A DNA stretch of 63,255 bases from an uncultured Acidobacteriota bacterium (GCA_937870635.1 CALMZP010000130.1:1-63255), one strand, 5' to 3'. Shown: positions 17,160 through 27,300, counted from the first letter of the stretch. Made by a program: numbers and translations. Notes: a model not told the origin generated them from the letters alone.

Positions 17160-17750
17160 TCATCGCGACTCCCATCGACGGCGAGCCGCGTCGTAACGAA
17201 GGAGCCTGATCTTCGCGGTCGCGCCGTAGACGCGCACCGCGTAGAGCGATCCTCCGTCATCGGTGAGGTAGATCGTGCCCGAAGTCGAGCTGCCCATCGG
17301 GGAGAAGGAGCAGATGGCGCCGCGGCCAAATTGAACCGGGGTGTCGGTGGGTCGCAGCCGGTCGCCATCCGGATCGCGAATCTCCCGCGGCAGCAGACCG
17401 ATCGACACGAGCTGCGGCTGCTGGAACAGATGCCGCGGCGGCGTCACGCAGCGGTCGACACGAGAGGCGATGTCGTCGTTGCGGACGCCGTCCGCGTCGC
17501 CGTCGTCATAGACGGCGAACTGCCAGTGAGATCCGCTGCGCGTGAAACGAAGACCCGAATTGTCCGCGCGAGCGATGGCGCGCGCTCGGGTCTCGTGAAA
17601 GATCATGCGGATTTCCGCCGCCGCGGAGCGAACCGCGGCGCGGCGGCGCAGCGTCATCCACGACGGAACCGCCGTCGCCGCGATCATTCCGACGATCGCG
17701 ATCACCGTGAGGAGTTCGAGGAGAGTGAAACCATGCTCTTTGTCGCGCAC
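17160..17750 (-). CDS. GspH/FimT-like type IV pseudopilin
   Basis: The protein has 196 residues. A class III prepilin leader MRDKEHG is followed by FTLLELLTVIAIVGMIAATA, with cleavage expected between Gly and Phe and Glu5 present. The body matches GspH/FimT (RSAAAEIRMIFHETRARAIA). It would be processed by a prepilin peptidase and built into a type II secretion or type IV pilus system. The GTG start has a perfect AGGAGG 5 nt upstream, which decides it over an upstream ATG. No other pilus gene is adjacent. Confidence 0.85.
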   Translation of the reverse strand: MRDKEHGFTLLELLTVIAIVGMIAATAVPSWMTLRRRAAVRSAAAEIRMIFHETRARAIARADNSGLRFTRSGSHWQFAVYDDGDADGVRNDDIASRVDRCVTPPRHLFQQPQLVSIGLLPREIRDPDGDRLRPTDTPVQFGRGAICSFSPMGSSTSGTIYLTDDGGSLYAVRVYGATAKIRLLRYDAARRRWESR

Positions 17751-17773
17751 TTGTCCTCCTTCTGAAGATCCGA

Positions 17774-17868
17774 AAAGCAACCGCAGAGGCGCAGAGAACG
17801 CTGAGGGACGCGGAGGAGACTGACGGCTCTGCGTCCCTCTGCGTTCCCTGGGCCTCTGCGGTGAACGT
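17774..17868. repeat. Imperfect inverted repeat (CGCAGAGG family)
   Basis: AACCGCAGAGGCGCAGAG and a later GGCCTCTGCGGTGAAC form a long imperfect hairpin between the pseudopilin start and the ComEA stop. It differs in sequence from the heptamer elements. Confidence 0.7.
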
Positions 17869-17895
17869 CGTCTCGTCTTTCCGTTCCACCCGGAA

Positions 17896-17926
17896 GGGGG
17901 ACCGCCGGCAGTTGCACCGGCGGTCC
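17896..17926. terminator. GC-rich hairpin after comEA-like gene
   Basis: GGGACCGCCGG pairs with CCGGCGGTCCC across an 8-nt loop, just beyond the stop at 17943. There is no T-run. Confidence 0.5.
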
Positions 17927-17942
17927 CGTGGGGCGGGCGGCG

Positions 17943-18308
17943 TTATTCAGACGCCGTGTTGGAGGGCTTTGGGGCGGCCGGCTTCCCTTTCGGCTTGCGC
18001 GGGCTCTTCACCTTCGACGTCAGCGTCGTTTTGCCGCTGACGGCGACGTAGGCGCTGATCCGCTCGAAGCGCTTGTCACCGAATCCTTTGACCTGCATCA
18101 GGTCCGTCGGCTTCTGAAAGTCGCCGTGCTGGGTCCGGTAGTCGACGATCTGCTGCGCCGCCTTCGCACCAACGCCGGGCAGCAGCGCGAGCTGCGCCGC
18201 ATCGGCTGTGTTGATGTTGACGACGCCGGCAGAGTTGTCCGCGGCAAATGCGGCCGCGGAGAGGGAGAGGAGCGCCAGGGTAACGATGAGGATGTGGGAC
18301 TTCCGCAT
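17943..18308 (-). CDS. comEA: ComEA-like helix-hairpin-helix DNA-binding protein
   Basis: The protein has 121 residues. A signal peptide (HILIVTLALLSLSAAAFA) precedes one ComEA domain: VNINTADAAQLALLPGVGAK, then IVDYRTQHGDF and LMQVKGFGDKRFERI, two HhH motifs that bind double-stranded DNA. A basic Lys/Pro tail follows. ComEA proteins pull transforming DNA into the periplasm, which fits the pseudopilin next door. AAGGAG lies about 11 nt before the ATG. Confidence 0.85.
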   Translation of the reverse strand: MRKSHILIVTLALLSLSAAAFAADNSAGVVNINTADAAQLALLPGVGAKAAQQIVDYRTQHGDFQKPTDLMQVKGFGDKRFERISAYVAVSGKTTLTSKVKSPRKPKGKPAAPKPSNTASE

Positions 18309-18615
18309 AGGGTCTTGTTCTCCTTTCGTTGATCGGTTTGCTTGTTGTTGACGACTGACTGCTTTGGCTGATTCACCACACTGACTTGCCGGTGTTGTTT
18401 GACGTCTTCCTTGACGTCGAATCGCTGTTACTCCGTCATTCCCACCTCCTTTCGGAAGTGCGATGAGTTCAAGCGCACGACCATCGCGTGCGCGACGACA
18501 AGTCGTTGGGACAACGCGAGTTAGAAATTCAGGCGGGATTCGCGCGCGTCAAAAAGATTTGCGCGGCGGCGAGGAGAGAGGAGAATTTTGCTCTATACTC
18601 GAATGCAGGCGCCTC
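18309..18615. other. Divergent intergenic region with unused strong ribosome site
   Basis: On the minus strand AAAGGAGGT (18444-18452) sits 4 nt before an ATG (18439) that opens only a three-codon frame (Met-Thr-Glu-stop), upstream of comEA. On the plus strand TATACT (about 18594-18599) could be a -10 element for the ClpX-like gene. No other gene is seen. Confidence 0.4.
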
Positions 18616-19653
<1,038 letters not shown>

Positions 19654-19662
19654 ACTTCGCGG

Positions 19663-20526
19663 ATGCGGAACATCGGCATCGCCGCCAAAACCTCTTCTCC
19701 CGCGGCGCTCGAGTATGCCGCGGGCGTTGCGCGCGACCTTCGCAAACGTGGATTCGACGTCTGCTTCGATGACGTCACCGCCGCCGCCATGGGCAAAGAC
19801 GCCGGACATTGCGTCTCGCGCGCGGCTCTCGGATCCGAATCAGAGCTGCTCATCACGTTCGGCGGAGACGGCACGCTCCTCTCCGTCGCCAGGCACGCCC
19901 CCCAGAACGTCCCCATCCTCGGCGTCAACATGGGCACGCTCGGCTTTCTCACGGAGATCCGCCTCGAGGAGTTCCCGGGACTCCTCGATCACGTACTGGA
20001 CGGACACTTCACCGTCGAGCCCCGCGTGACTTTCGTCGCGTCGGTCACCGGACCCGAACGCGACGATCAGCAGTATCGCGTCCTCAACGACGTGGCCATC
20101 AACAAGAGCGCGCTGGCGCGTATCATCGAGATGAAGGTCAGCGTCGCCGGACTGTTCGTATCCAACTTCCGCGGCGACGGACTGATCGTCTGCACGCCGA
20201 CGGGATCAACGGCCTACAACCTGTCCGCCGGCGGCCCGATCGTCTATCCGACGATGAACGCGATGGTGCTGACGCCGATCTGCCCGCACATGATCTCGAA
20301 TCGCCCGCTCGTCCTCCCCGACGAGCTGGACATCGCCATCAGCATCATCACCCCGGCCGAGGAGCAGGAGATCTACGTGACTCTCGACGGCCAGGAAGGC
20401 ATGCCGATCAGCGAGAACGACCAGGTCTGCATCCGCAAGTCCAACGAGAGCATCCTGCTCATCCAGTCACCCGACAAGAATTACTTCGACGTGCTGCGCA
20501 CGAAGTTGAAGTGGGGAGAAGGGTAG
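19663..20526 (+). CDS. nadK: NAD kinase
   Basis: The protein has 287 residues. It phosphorylates NAD to NADP with ATP or polyphosphate in the cytoplasm. The GGDGT motif is in TFGGDGTLLSVAR, followed by NDVAINKS and CTPTGSTAYNLSAGGPIV, all diagnostic for PpnK/NadK. Length is normal. It is probably cotranscribed with the ClpX-like gene. Confidence 0.93.
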   Translation: MRNIGIAAKTSSPAALEYAAGVARDLRKRGFDVCFDDVTAAAMGKDAGHCVSRAALGSESELLITFGGDGTLLSVARHAPQNVPILGVNMGTLGFLTEIRLEEFPGLLDHVLDGHFTVEPRVTFVASVTGPERDDQQYRVLNDVAINKSALARIIEMKVSVAGLFVSNFRGDGLIVCTPTGSTAYNLSAGGPIVYPTMNAMVLTPICPHMISNRPLVLPDELDIAISIITPAEEQEIYVTLDGQEGMPISENDQVCIRKSNESILLIQSPDKNYFDVLRTKLKWGEG

Positions 20527-20587
20527 ACCGGAGCACTTCGACTTTGATCGCGGCGCGTTCGCGCATCTTTCTGCTTCGTCGCGATTC

Positions 20588-20746
20588 GACCTTGGACCTT
20601 GGACCTTGGACGTGCAAGCCACGTCATCCTGAGCCGCGAAGACGGCGAAGGACCTCAAGATACGAAGATCGCGTCGATTGAGACCCTTCGCAGTCTTCGC
20701 TGCTCAGGGTGACGTGAAGGTCCAAGGTCCAAGGTCCAAGGTCCAA
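20588..20746. repeat. Nested repeat: GGACCTT heptamer arms around GTCATCCTGAG inverted repeat
   Basis: Heptamer copies at 20588-20611 and inverted copies at 20717-20746 flank an inverted repeat at 20623-20713 (GTCATCCTGAGC ... CTCAGGGTGAC). This shows two repeat classes nested symmetrically. No gene is present. Confidence 0.9.
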
Positions 20747-20774
20747 AAGGACCCGAAGCCGCGAACTACCCGAC

Positions 20775-21449
20775 TCAGAACGAGCGAGCCGAAGCGACCG
20801 AGGCCTCATACGTCGCCCGAACGGCCTTCACATACGCGCGCGTCTCACGATACGGCGGGATGCCTTTGTACCTCTGCACCGCGCCGGGACCGGCGTTGTA
20901 TGCGGCCAGCGTCAGATCGAGATCGCCGTTGAAGGTGTCAAGCAGCGTGCGCAGGTAGCGCGTGCCGCCGAAGATGTTCTGCCTCGCGTCGAACACGTCG
21001 GTGACGCCGAGGTATTCGGCGGTGGCGGGCATGAGCTGCATGAGACCGCCCGCTCCCACATGGGAGACCGCCCTCGGATTCCAGGCAGACTCGCGGCGAA
21101 CGACCGCGGCTACGAGGCGCGGGTCGACACCGTGCGTACGCGCCGCATCCGCGATCATCGGAGAGAAGTGCGCGGGGACGGCCGTGAGCGATGCATTGGA
21201 GTCGTACCGCATTCCGCCGAAACTGCTGATGGCGGCGCGGCGGAGAGAGCGCAGGGAGACGAGAGCCTCGCGGATGTTGCCGGCGAAGCGCCACGCGGTG
21301 ATCTTCGTCGCGTCGTTGCTGATGACGACGCGGCCCGGCTTGCGGAGCTTCGCGGCCGGGACGTCCGCCGCTGAGAACTTGCGGGTGTCCGCGCTGGCGA
21401 TTGTGGTCGCTGCGGCGAGCGTGACGGCGATCACTAACGCTTTTCTCAT
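20775..21449 (-). CDS. Lytic transglycosylase (SLT domain)
   Basis: The protein has 224 residues. A signal peptide starts MRKALVIAVTLAAATT. The C-terminal SLT domain (about 95-215) has the catalytic Glu in VVRRESAWNPRAVS, followed by GAGGLMQLMPATA and LTLAAYNAGPGAV. It cleaves the glycan backbone of peptidoglycan with formation of 1,6-anhydro-muramic ends. The upstream in-frame extension was rejected because the signal peptide begins at 21449. Confidence 0.88.
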   Translation of the reverse strand: MRKALVIAVTLAAATTIASADTRKFSAADVPAAKLRKPGRVVISNDATKITAWRFAGNIREALVSLRSLRRAAISSFGGMRYDSNASLTAVPAHFSPMIADAARTHGVDPRLVAAVVRRESAWNPRAVSHVGAGGLMQLMPATAEYLGVTDVFDARQNIFGGTRYLRTLLDTFNGDLDLTLAAYNAGPGAVQRYKGIPPYRETRAYVKAVRATYEASVASARSF

Positions 21450-21507
21450 GGTGGGTGCACGCGGAACGATGCCCTCGGTACCCCTATTCCGGTACGATCG
21501 CCTTCCC

Positions 21508-23157
21508 ATGAGCTTTCGCACACTCGCCGCTGCTGTATCCTTCGTCGCTCTCGTGAGTTGCACGTCCGCGCCCATGACCAGAGAAATAGTTTTCACCGGA
21601 ACGGTCGCGCTCGGCGGAAACCCCACGCCTCAGCCCGGTTACGCCGTGGTCGTACGGGACGGAGTGATTCAGGAAGTCGGGCCGGCGGCCACGATCAAAG
21701 CGTCGCACGCCGGGGCGCGCGTAATCGAAACAGGCGGAACGATCCTCCCCGGCCTCACCGATGCGCACGCGCACCTCTACGGCCTCGGCCTTTCGCTCGA
21801 TACCGTGAATTTGTCGGGCACGACGTCGCTCGACGACGTGATTGCACGCGTCCGCACGCGCGCCGCCTCGACGCCCGCGAATGAATGGATCCTCGGCCGC
21901 GGGTGGGATCAGAACGACTGGCCGGTAAAAGAGTTTCCAACCGCGGCTGCGCTTGACGCCGTCATATCGGATCGTCCCGTTCTCCTCGATCGCGTCGACG
22001 GCCACGCCGTTCTCGCGAACAGCGCCGCGATGCGCGCCGCAGGAATCACCGCAGCGACGCCTGATCCAGCCGGCGGAAAAATCATTCGCGACGCTTCAGG
22101 ACAGCCGACCGGCGTCTTCGTCGACGCCGCTACGAACCTCGTCGAGCGTGTCGTTCCGCCGGCGACGTTCGAGCAGCGCAAGCGGCGCGTGCTCGCCAGC
22201 GCGCAACGCATCGCCGAGACCGGGCTCACGGAAATTCACGATGCCGGGACCGATGCCGAGACGCTTCATGCTGTCATCGAACTGGTTGACGAAAAGAAGT
22301 TCCCGATCCGTCTCTACTCGATGCTCTCCGACAACGATGCGCTTCTCCGGGAGTGGTTCGCGCGGGGACCGATGATCGATCACGGCGGCCGGCTCACCGT
22401 CCGCTCCGTGAAGCTGTACGCCGACGGCGCCCTCGGCAGCCGCGGCGCGGCGCTCCTCGAGCCGTACGCCGATGATCCTCACAACCGCGGCCTCATGATC
22501 GCCACTCCCGCGCATCTCGAAGATGTGGCGCGCCGCGCGCGCGCCGCAGGATTCCAGACCAACGCGCACGCGATCGGTGACGCCGGTGTCCGCAACGTAA
22601 TCAACGCCTACGAAGCTGCAGGGGTGACGCCAGCCGATCGATTCCGCGTCGAACATCTGCAGCTGGTCGCGCCGCCCGACTTCGCGCGCCTGGTCCGATC
22701 CGGCATCATCGCATCCATGCAGCCTACCCACGCCACGTCGGACATGTACTGGGCGGAAGCGCGTGTTGGTCCCGAGCGCATTCGCGGAGCGTACGCCTGG
22801 CGCACGGTCCTGGAGACGGGCGGCCGCCTCGCTCTCGGCTCCGACTTCCCCGTGGAAGAAGTGAATCCGTGGCTCGGCATCTACGCCGCGGTGACGCGCC
22901 AGGATCAGAAAGGCTGGCCCAGCGGCGGCTGGTACCCTGAGCAGCGCCTGACGCTCGCCGAGGCGATCCGCGGCTTCACCAGCGACGCGGCGTACGCGGC
23001 ATTCGAAGAGAAATCGAGAGGCACGATCGAACGCGGAAAACTCGCCGACCTGACGATCGTCGAGGGCGACGTGTTCACGATGGACCCCTCGGCGCTCGGC
23101 GACGTCAAGGTGAAGTACACAGTCGTCGGCGGCGAAATCGTCTTCGAGGCAAAATGA
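21508..23157 (+). CDS. Amidohydrolase family lipoprotein (YtcJ-like)
   Basis: The protein has 549 residues. A lipoprotein signal (AAAVSFVALVSC) precedes a metal-dependent amidohydrolase. The first metal motif HAH is in LTDAHAHLYGLG. Later ligand regions are NAHAIGDAGVRN, RVEHLQLV and LGSDFPVEEVNPW. This YtcJ-like group hydrolyses amide or imide bonds of unknown natural substrates. The lipobox places it in the envelope. It diverges from the transglycosylase gene. Confidence 0.82.
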   Translation: MSFRTLAAAVSFVALVSCTSAPMTREIVFTGTVALGGNPTPQPGYAVVVRDGVIQEVGPAATIKASHAGARVIETGGTILPGLTDAHAHLYGLGLSLDTVNLSGTTSLDDVIARVRTRAASTPANEWILGRGWDQNDWPVKEFPTAAALDAVISDRPVLLDRVDGHAVLANSAAMRAAGITAATPDPAGGKIIRDASGQPTGVFVDAATNLVERVVPPATFEQRKRRVLASAQRIAETGLTEIHDAGTDAETLHAVIELVDEKKFPIRLYSMLSDNDALLREWFARGPMIDHGGRLTVRSVKLYADGALGSRGAALLEPYADDPHNRGLMIATPAHLEDVARRARAAGFQTNAHAIGDAGVRNVINAYEAAGVTPADRFRVEHLQLVAPPDFARLVRSGIIASMQPTHATSDMYWAEARVGPERIRGAYAWRTVLETGGRLALGSDFPVEEVNPWLGIYAAVTRQDQKGWPSGGWYPEQRLTLAEAIRGFTSDAAYAAFEEKSRGTIERGKLADLTIVEGDVFTMDPSALGDVKVKYTVVGGEIVFEAK

Positions 23158-23183
23158 GTGGAGCGCGGGCGACCTCGCCCGCG
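23158..23183. repeat. REP-like palindrome
   Basis: GTGGAGCGCGGGCGACCTCG then CCCGCG. It directly follows the amidohydrolase stop, between convergent genes. Confidence 0.85.
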
Positions 23184-23198
23184 CCCTTTCCGCGCACG

Positions 23199-24116
23199 CT
23201 AAATCTCGAAATCCTCAAAGTGTGTGAGTGTCCTGAACGCCTGGTAACGCTCCTGGATATCGGAAATCGAGATCTCACGCAGCCGGTCGAGCGAGAACTT
23301 CTCGACGGTGAACGATGCCAGCACGCTGCCGAAGATGATCGCGCGGCGGAACTCCTTGTCGGTCACTTCGCGACGCGACGCGAGGAAGCCGAGGAAGCCG
23401 CCGGCGAACGTGTCGCCGGCGCCGGTCGGGTCGAAGACATTCTCCAGCGGATACGCGGGGACGGCGAACGCGGAGTCGCCCGTGATCATGAGGACGCCGT
23501 ACTCGCCGCGCTTGATCACGAGCGTCTTCGGTCCCAGGGCGAGGATGGCGCGGGCGGCCTTGACGAGGTTCGACTCGTTCATGAACTGCCGCACTTCGGC
23601 TTCGTTGATCACGATCAGATCGACTTCGCGGAAGATCCTCTCCAGCGCGTCCCGCTTCGAGGTGATCCAGTAATTCATCGTGTCGAGCGCGACGATGCGC
23701 GGGCGCTTCGTCTGCTTCAGCACTTCCATCTGCAGCTCGGGGTCGATGTTCGCGAGGAAGAGCACGTCCGCCTGCTGCTGCTTGGGAGTCAGCCGCGGCT
23801 TGAACTCGGCGAACACGTTGAGCTGCGTGTCGCGCGTCTTCGCTACGTTGAGGTCATATCCGTACTCGCCGCTCCAGAAGAAGGTCTTCGCCCCGCTGAC
23901 CCTCTGCAGGCCGTCGGTGTTGATCGGACGTCCTTCAAAGACAGCGGCGTCCTTCGCGGTGAAATCGTCCCCGACGACCGCCACCAGCTCGACGGGCGTG
24001 AAGAACGAAGCTGCAACTGAAAAATAGGTCGCCGATCCGCCGATGGCGCGATCGACCTGTCCGAAGGGTGTCTTGAGCGCGTCGAACGCGACGCTGCCCA
24101 CTACTAGGATGCTCAT
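23199..24116 (-). CDS. PfkB family carbohydrate kinase
   Basis: The protein has 305 residues. It shows the ribokinase fold with the N-terminal GGSATYFSVAASF substrate region. The C-terminal signature is DPTGAGDTFAGGFLGFLAS, with the catalytic Asp in GAGD. It transfers phosphate from ATP to a sugar or nucleoside hydroxyl; the substrate cannot be told from sequence. It lies next to mtnP but is separated from it by a repeat element. Confidence 0.85.
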   Translation of the reverse strand: MSILVVGSVAFDALKTPFGQVDRAIGGSATYFSVAASFFTPVELVAVVGDDFTAKDAAVFEGRPINTDGLQRVSGAKTFFWSGEYGYDLNVAKTRDTQLNVFAEFKPRLTPKQQQADVLFLANIDPELQMEVLKQTKRPRIVALDTMNYWITSKRDALERIFREVDLIVINEAEVRQFMNESNLVKAARAILALGPKTLVIKRGEYGVLMITGDSAFAVPAYPLENVFDPTGAGDTFAGGFLGFLASRREVTDKEFRRAIIFGSVLASFTVEKFSLDRLREISISDIQERYQAFRTLTHFEDFEI

Positions 24117-24131
24117 GTTTGGTTGGCTCCT

Positions 24132-24283
24132 GCGTGCTTGGTGCTTGGTGCTTGGCCGAAGTCTATCCTGAGCGAAGCGAAGGATCTCCGGTGCACGGAC
24201 CGTACTCGAGCCACGGGTTTGCGTCAGTGCACCCGAGATCCTTCGCTTCGCTCAGGATAGACTTCGAGGCAAGCACCAAGCAC
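24132..24283. repeat. Nested repeat: TGCTTGG heptamer arms around TATCCTGAGCGAAGCG inverted repeat
   Basis: Heptamers at 24132-24155 and inverted AAGCACC copies at 24271-24283 flank a near-perfect 24-bp inverted repeat (24163-24186 and 24236-24259) starting TATCCTGAGCGAAGCGAAGG. Confidence 0.9.
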
Positions 24284-25149
24284 TATTTGATGTATTTCCC
24301 AATCAGCGGTGCCAGATCTTCCTTCACTCTGGGCGGCACGACCCGCGGATCGGTGATGATTGCGTACTGAAGCGCGTTGGCGCACGCGCACTCGCGGCGG
24401 CGATTCGCCGTCTTCGTGATGCTGCCGCGAAGGATCTTCTGCGCAGTCGTGGCGTTGGTGCGGAGATGGTCGAGAATCTGGTCGACGCTCACCGCTTCGT
24501 GCGACTCGTGCCAGCAGTCGTAATCCGTGACCAGCGCCATCGTGGCGTAACAGATCTCCGCCTCCCGGGCCAGCTTCGCTTCCTGGAGATTGGTCATGCC
24601 GATCACGTCGACCCCCCACGCGCGGTACAGGTTCGATTCGGCGCGCGTGGAGAACTGCGGCCCTTCCATGTTCAGGTACACCCCGCCCACGTGAACATTC
24701 GCCCCCGCTTCACGCCCCGCCTCGGCCATGAGGAACGAGACACCGGCGCAGATCGGGTCGGCGAACGCGACGTGCGCGACCAGACCGTTGCCGAAGAACG
24801 TATCCGGCCGATGGCGCGTGCGGTCGATGAACTGGTGCGGAAAGACGATGTCGGTCGGGTGGTACTGCTCCTTCATCGACCCGACCGCGCTCGCCGACAG
24901 AATCGAGTGAACGCCGAGGAGTTTGAAGCCGAAGATGTTCGCCCGGTAATTGAGCTCGCTCGGCATCAGGCGATGACCGCGGCCGTGCCGCGAAAGGAAG
25001 GCGACGTTGACGCCGTCAATTTCTCCGATGACGTATGCATCGGAAGGATCGCCGAACGGCGTCTCGACGTTGCGCTCGAAGAGGACCTTCAGCCCCTCCA
25101 TCTCATAAAGGCCGGAGCCGCCGATGATGCCGATCTGCGCATCCGACAT
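24283..25149 (-). CDS. mtnP: S-methyl-5'-thioadenosine phosphorylase
   Basis: The protein has 288 residues. It splits methylthioadenosine with phosphate in methionine salvage and polyamine by-product recycling. It starts MSDAQIGIIGGSGLYEMEGL (phosphate loop GGSG), then FLSRHGRGHRLMPSELNYRA, then NMEGPQFSTRAES and IGMTNLQEAKLAREAEICY, all characteristic of MTAP. The ATG overlaps the stop of the upstream oxidoreductase by one base (TGATG). A long in-frame upstream extension is only a shadow of that gene. Confidence 0.93.
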   Translation of the reverse strand: MSDAQIGIIGGSGLYEMEGLKVLFERNVETPFGDPSDAYVIGEIDGVNVAFLSRHGRGHRLMPSELNYRANIFGFKLLGVHSILSASAVGSMKEQYHPTDIVFPHQFIDRTRHRPDTFFGNGLVAHVAFADPICAGVSFLMAEAGREAGANVHVGGVYLNMEGPQFSTRAESNLYRAWGVDVIGMTNLQEAKLAREAEICYATMALVTDYDCWHESHEAVSVDQILDHLRTNATTAQKILRGSITKTANRRRECACANALQYAIITDPRVVPPRVKEDLAPLIGKYIK

Positions 25150-26078
25150 CAGTGCGCTCCCCGGCGGACAGAATCGTCGATGGCGTCGGCTACGCGGTGC
25201 GCGAGCAGGACCGCCGCCAGGCCGTCTTCCGCGGTGACGAGCGGAGCGCGGCGGTCGCGGACGCAAGCGAGAAATGCCTCGAGCTCGGCGCGGAGCGGCT
25301 CTTTCTTCTCGACCTTGACGTCGAGCGGCTGCAGCTGTTTTCCGGCGAGCAGGCGATAGCCCTTCGCTTCCTGATCCTTCGTGTCGACGGACATGTAGAA
25401 GTCGCTGCCGAAGAATCGCTGCTTCCGCACGCGCTCCTGGGAGACGCGGCTGGCGGTGAGATTCGCGACCGCGCCATTCGCCATCTCCAGCCGTACGTTC
25501 GTGATGTCGACGTTCTCGGTCAGCACCGGAACCCCGACCGCGCGAATCTCCACCACTTCCTGCTTCAGCAGCGAGAGCACGAGATTGAGGTCGTGGATCA
25601 TGAGATCGAGCAGCACGTCGATGTCGAGCGAGCGTCCCGTGAATACACCGATGCGATCTGCCTCGACGTAGCGCGAGCTCGCGACGAGGTCCGCCACGGC
25701 CACGATGGCCGGGTTGTATCGTTCGACGTGACCGACCTGCACGATGCGATTCTTCGCCGCCGCGAGGTCGATCAGCTTCTTCGCCTCGTCTGCGGTAGCG
25801 GTGATCGGCTTCTCGATCATCACGTCGCATCCGGCGGAGAGAAGCTCCCGCGCCACTTCGAAATGCGAGACGGTCGGTGTGGACACCACCGCGCAATCGA
25901 CGTCCTTCGCGAGCGCCGCCACCGAGCCGATCCGCTTGAGTCCGAGGTTTTTCTCGATCTCTGCGGCGGCCTCGTCGTTGCGCTCGACGAATCCGACGAC
26001 CTTCGCCTCAGGCATCTCCGTGAGAACGCGCGCGTGCAGGCGGCCGAGATATCCGGTACCGACGACTCCGACGCGCAC
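25149..26078 (-). CDS. Gfo/Idh/MocA family oxidoreductase beside lpxA
   Basis: The protein has 309 residues. The N-terminal Rossmann fold is GVVGTGYLGRLHAR and the conserved EKPIT motif supplies the catalytic Lys near residue 93. The C-terminal alpha/beta domain begins after VGHVERYNPA. The family uses NAD(P) to oxidise or reduce sugars. The gene sits directly after lpxA, as does gnnA, which makes the 3-keto precursor of UDP-GlcNAc3N. No gnnB-like aminotransferase is adjacent, so a role in lipid A sugar modification is only a suggestion. Confidence 0.82.
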   Translation of the reverse strand: MRVGVVGTGYLGRLHARVLTEMPEAKVVGFVERNDEAAAEIEKNLGLKRIGSVAALAKDVDCAVVSTPTVSHFEVARELLSAGCDVMIEKPITATADEAKKLIDLAAAKNRIVQVGHVERYNPAIVAVADLVASSRYVEADRIGVFTGRSLDIDVLLDLMIHDLNLVLSLLKQEVVEIRAVGVPVLTENVDITNVRLEMANGAVANLTASRVSQERVRKQRFFGSDFYMSVDTKDQEAKGYRLLAGKQLQPLDVKVEKKEPLRAELEAFLACVRDRRAPLVTAEDGLAAVLLAHRVADAIDDSVRRGAH

Positions 26079-26866
26079 TAGCGGACGATCCCCCGCTTCG
26101 AACCTCTCACGAACTCCGCGAAATACCTCACCTCGGCATAAAATCCGAGCTCGGTCTCGATGCGCGTCAGCGCTTCCTCGAGCTTGAGCTTCGAACGGAT
26201 CAGAATGCGGTAGGCGCGCTGCAGCGCCTCGATCGTGTCGCGCGAGAATCCCTTTCGCTCCAGTCCGATGGTGTTGATGCCGTAGGTCTTGGCCGGCCGG
26301 CTTCCGACCGTCTTCACGAACGGGAGGACATCTTGTGTGGCGATCGTCCCTCCTCCGATGAACGCGTGGTCGCCGACGCGGCAGAACTGGTGCACCGCCG
26401 AGAACGCGCCGACGGTCGAAAAGTCGCCGACGTCGACGTGACCCGCAAGCGTGGCATTGTTTGCAAAGATCGTATTCGAGCCGACGTGGCAGTCGTGCGC
26501 CACGTGCGCGTATGCCATGAAGAAATTGTGCGATCCGATCGTCGTGATCGCGCCGCCGCCGAGAGTCCCGCGGTTGACGGTGATGAATTCGCGGAAGACG
26601 TTGTCGTTGCCGATCACGAGCTCGGTGCGCTCGCCCTTGAACTTGATGTCCTGAGGAGGGGTGCCGAACGACGACTGCCCGACGAGCTGATTGCGCTCGC
26701 CGATCGTCGTGGGACCTTCGATGCGCACGTGCGGACCGACCGTCGTGCCGGATCCGATGGTCACTCCCGGCCCTATGATCGAATACGCCCCGATGCTGAC
26801 GTCGCGTGCGATGGAAGCTTCACTGCTGAGAACGGCTGTTGGATGGATCGACCCGTTCATCATCAC
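26078..26866 (-). CDS. lpxA: UDP-N-acetylglucosamine O-acyltransferase
   Basis: The protein has 262 residues. It catalyses the first step of lipid A synthesis, transferring a 3-hydroxyacyl chain from ACP to UDP-GlcNAc. Hexapeptide repeats fill the N-terminal two thirds, with the catalytic His in [12 protein letters not shown]. The C-terminal helical part starts near [10 protein letters not shown]. The start is a GTG-ATG-ATG run; any of the three is possible. It overlaps fabZ upstream and the oxidoreductase downstream. Confidence 0.94.
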   Translation of the reverse strand: MMMNGSIHPTAVLSSEASIARDVSIGAYSIIGPGVTIGSGTTVGPHVRIEGPTTIGERNQLVGQSSFGTPPQDIKFKGERTELVIGNDNVFREFITVNRGTLGGGAITTIGSHNFFMAYAHVAHDCHVGSNTIFANNATLAGHVDVGDFSTVGAFSAVHQFCRVGDHAFIGGGTIATQDVLPFVKTVGSRPAKTYGINTIGLERKGFSRDTIEALQRAYRILIRSKLKLEEALTRIETELGFYAEVRYFAEFVRGSKRGIVR

Positions 26867-27300
26867 TCCGGCCGATCCACCATCACCGAGAACATCTCAC
26901 ACTCGGTTGCCAGCTGGTCGCCTACTTTCGCGACACCGCGAAGCTTCACGGTCGACGCACGTTTCTGCAGCACTTCACATTCGAGTATCAACTGATCTCC
27001 CGGTACGACCGGCTTTCTGAACCGCGCCTTGTCCACTCCGCCGAAGAGGAACAGCTTCTTCTCACGGTCGGGAAGGTCGCGAAGGAACAGCACCGCGCCG
27101 CACTGCGCCAGCGCCTCGATGATCAGCACGCCCGGCATCACCGGCGCGCCCGGAAAGTGTCCCTGGAAAAACTGCTCGTTCGCGGTCACGTTCTTCAGCC
27201 CGACGATCCGCTTTCCATCCTCGATCTCGAGGATGCGGTCGACGAGCAGCATCGGATACCGATGCGGCAGCAGCTTCATGATCTCGGTGATCGTCATCAT
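26863..27300 (-). CDS. fabZ: 3-hydroxyacyl-ACP dehydratase
   Basis: The protein has 145 residues, normal for FabZ. The hot-dog fold carries the catalytic His in [12 protein letters not shown] and Glu in [20 protein letters not shown]. It dehydrates 3-hydroxyacyl-ACP in fatty acid elongation and competes with LpxA/LpxD for that substrate, which explains its place between them. The first ATG overlaps the lpxD stop (TGATG). A longer in-frame extension upstream lies inside lpxD. Confidence 0.94.
   Translation of the reverse strand: MMTITEIMKLLPHRYPMLLVDRILEIEDGKRIVGLKNVTANEQFFQGHFPGAPVMPGVLIIEALAQCGAVLFLRDLPDREKKLFLFGGVDKARFRKPVVPGDQLILECEVLQKRASTVKLRGVAKVGDQLATECEMFSVMVDRPE

Noticed and set aside
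15457-17175. 572-codon minus-strand frame opposite the phosphodiesterase
   Set aside because: Composition is antisense-like (Arg/Asp/Glu runs) and the plus-strand gene has consistent membrane helices and family motifs.
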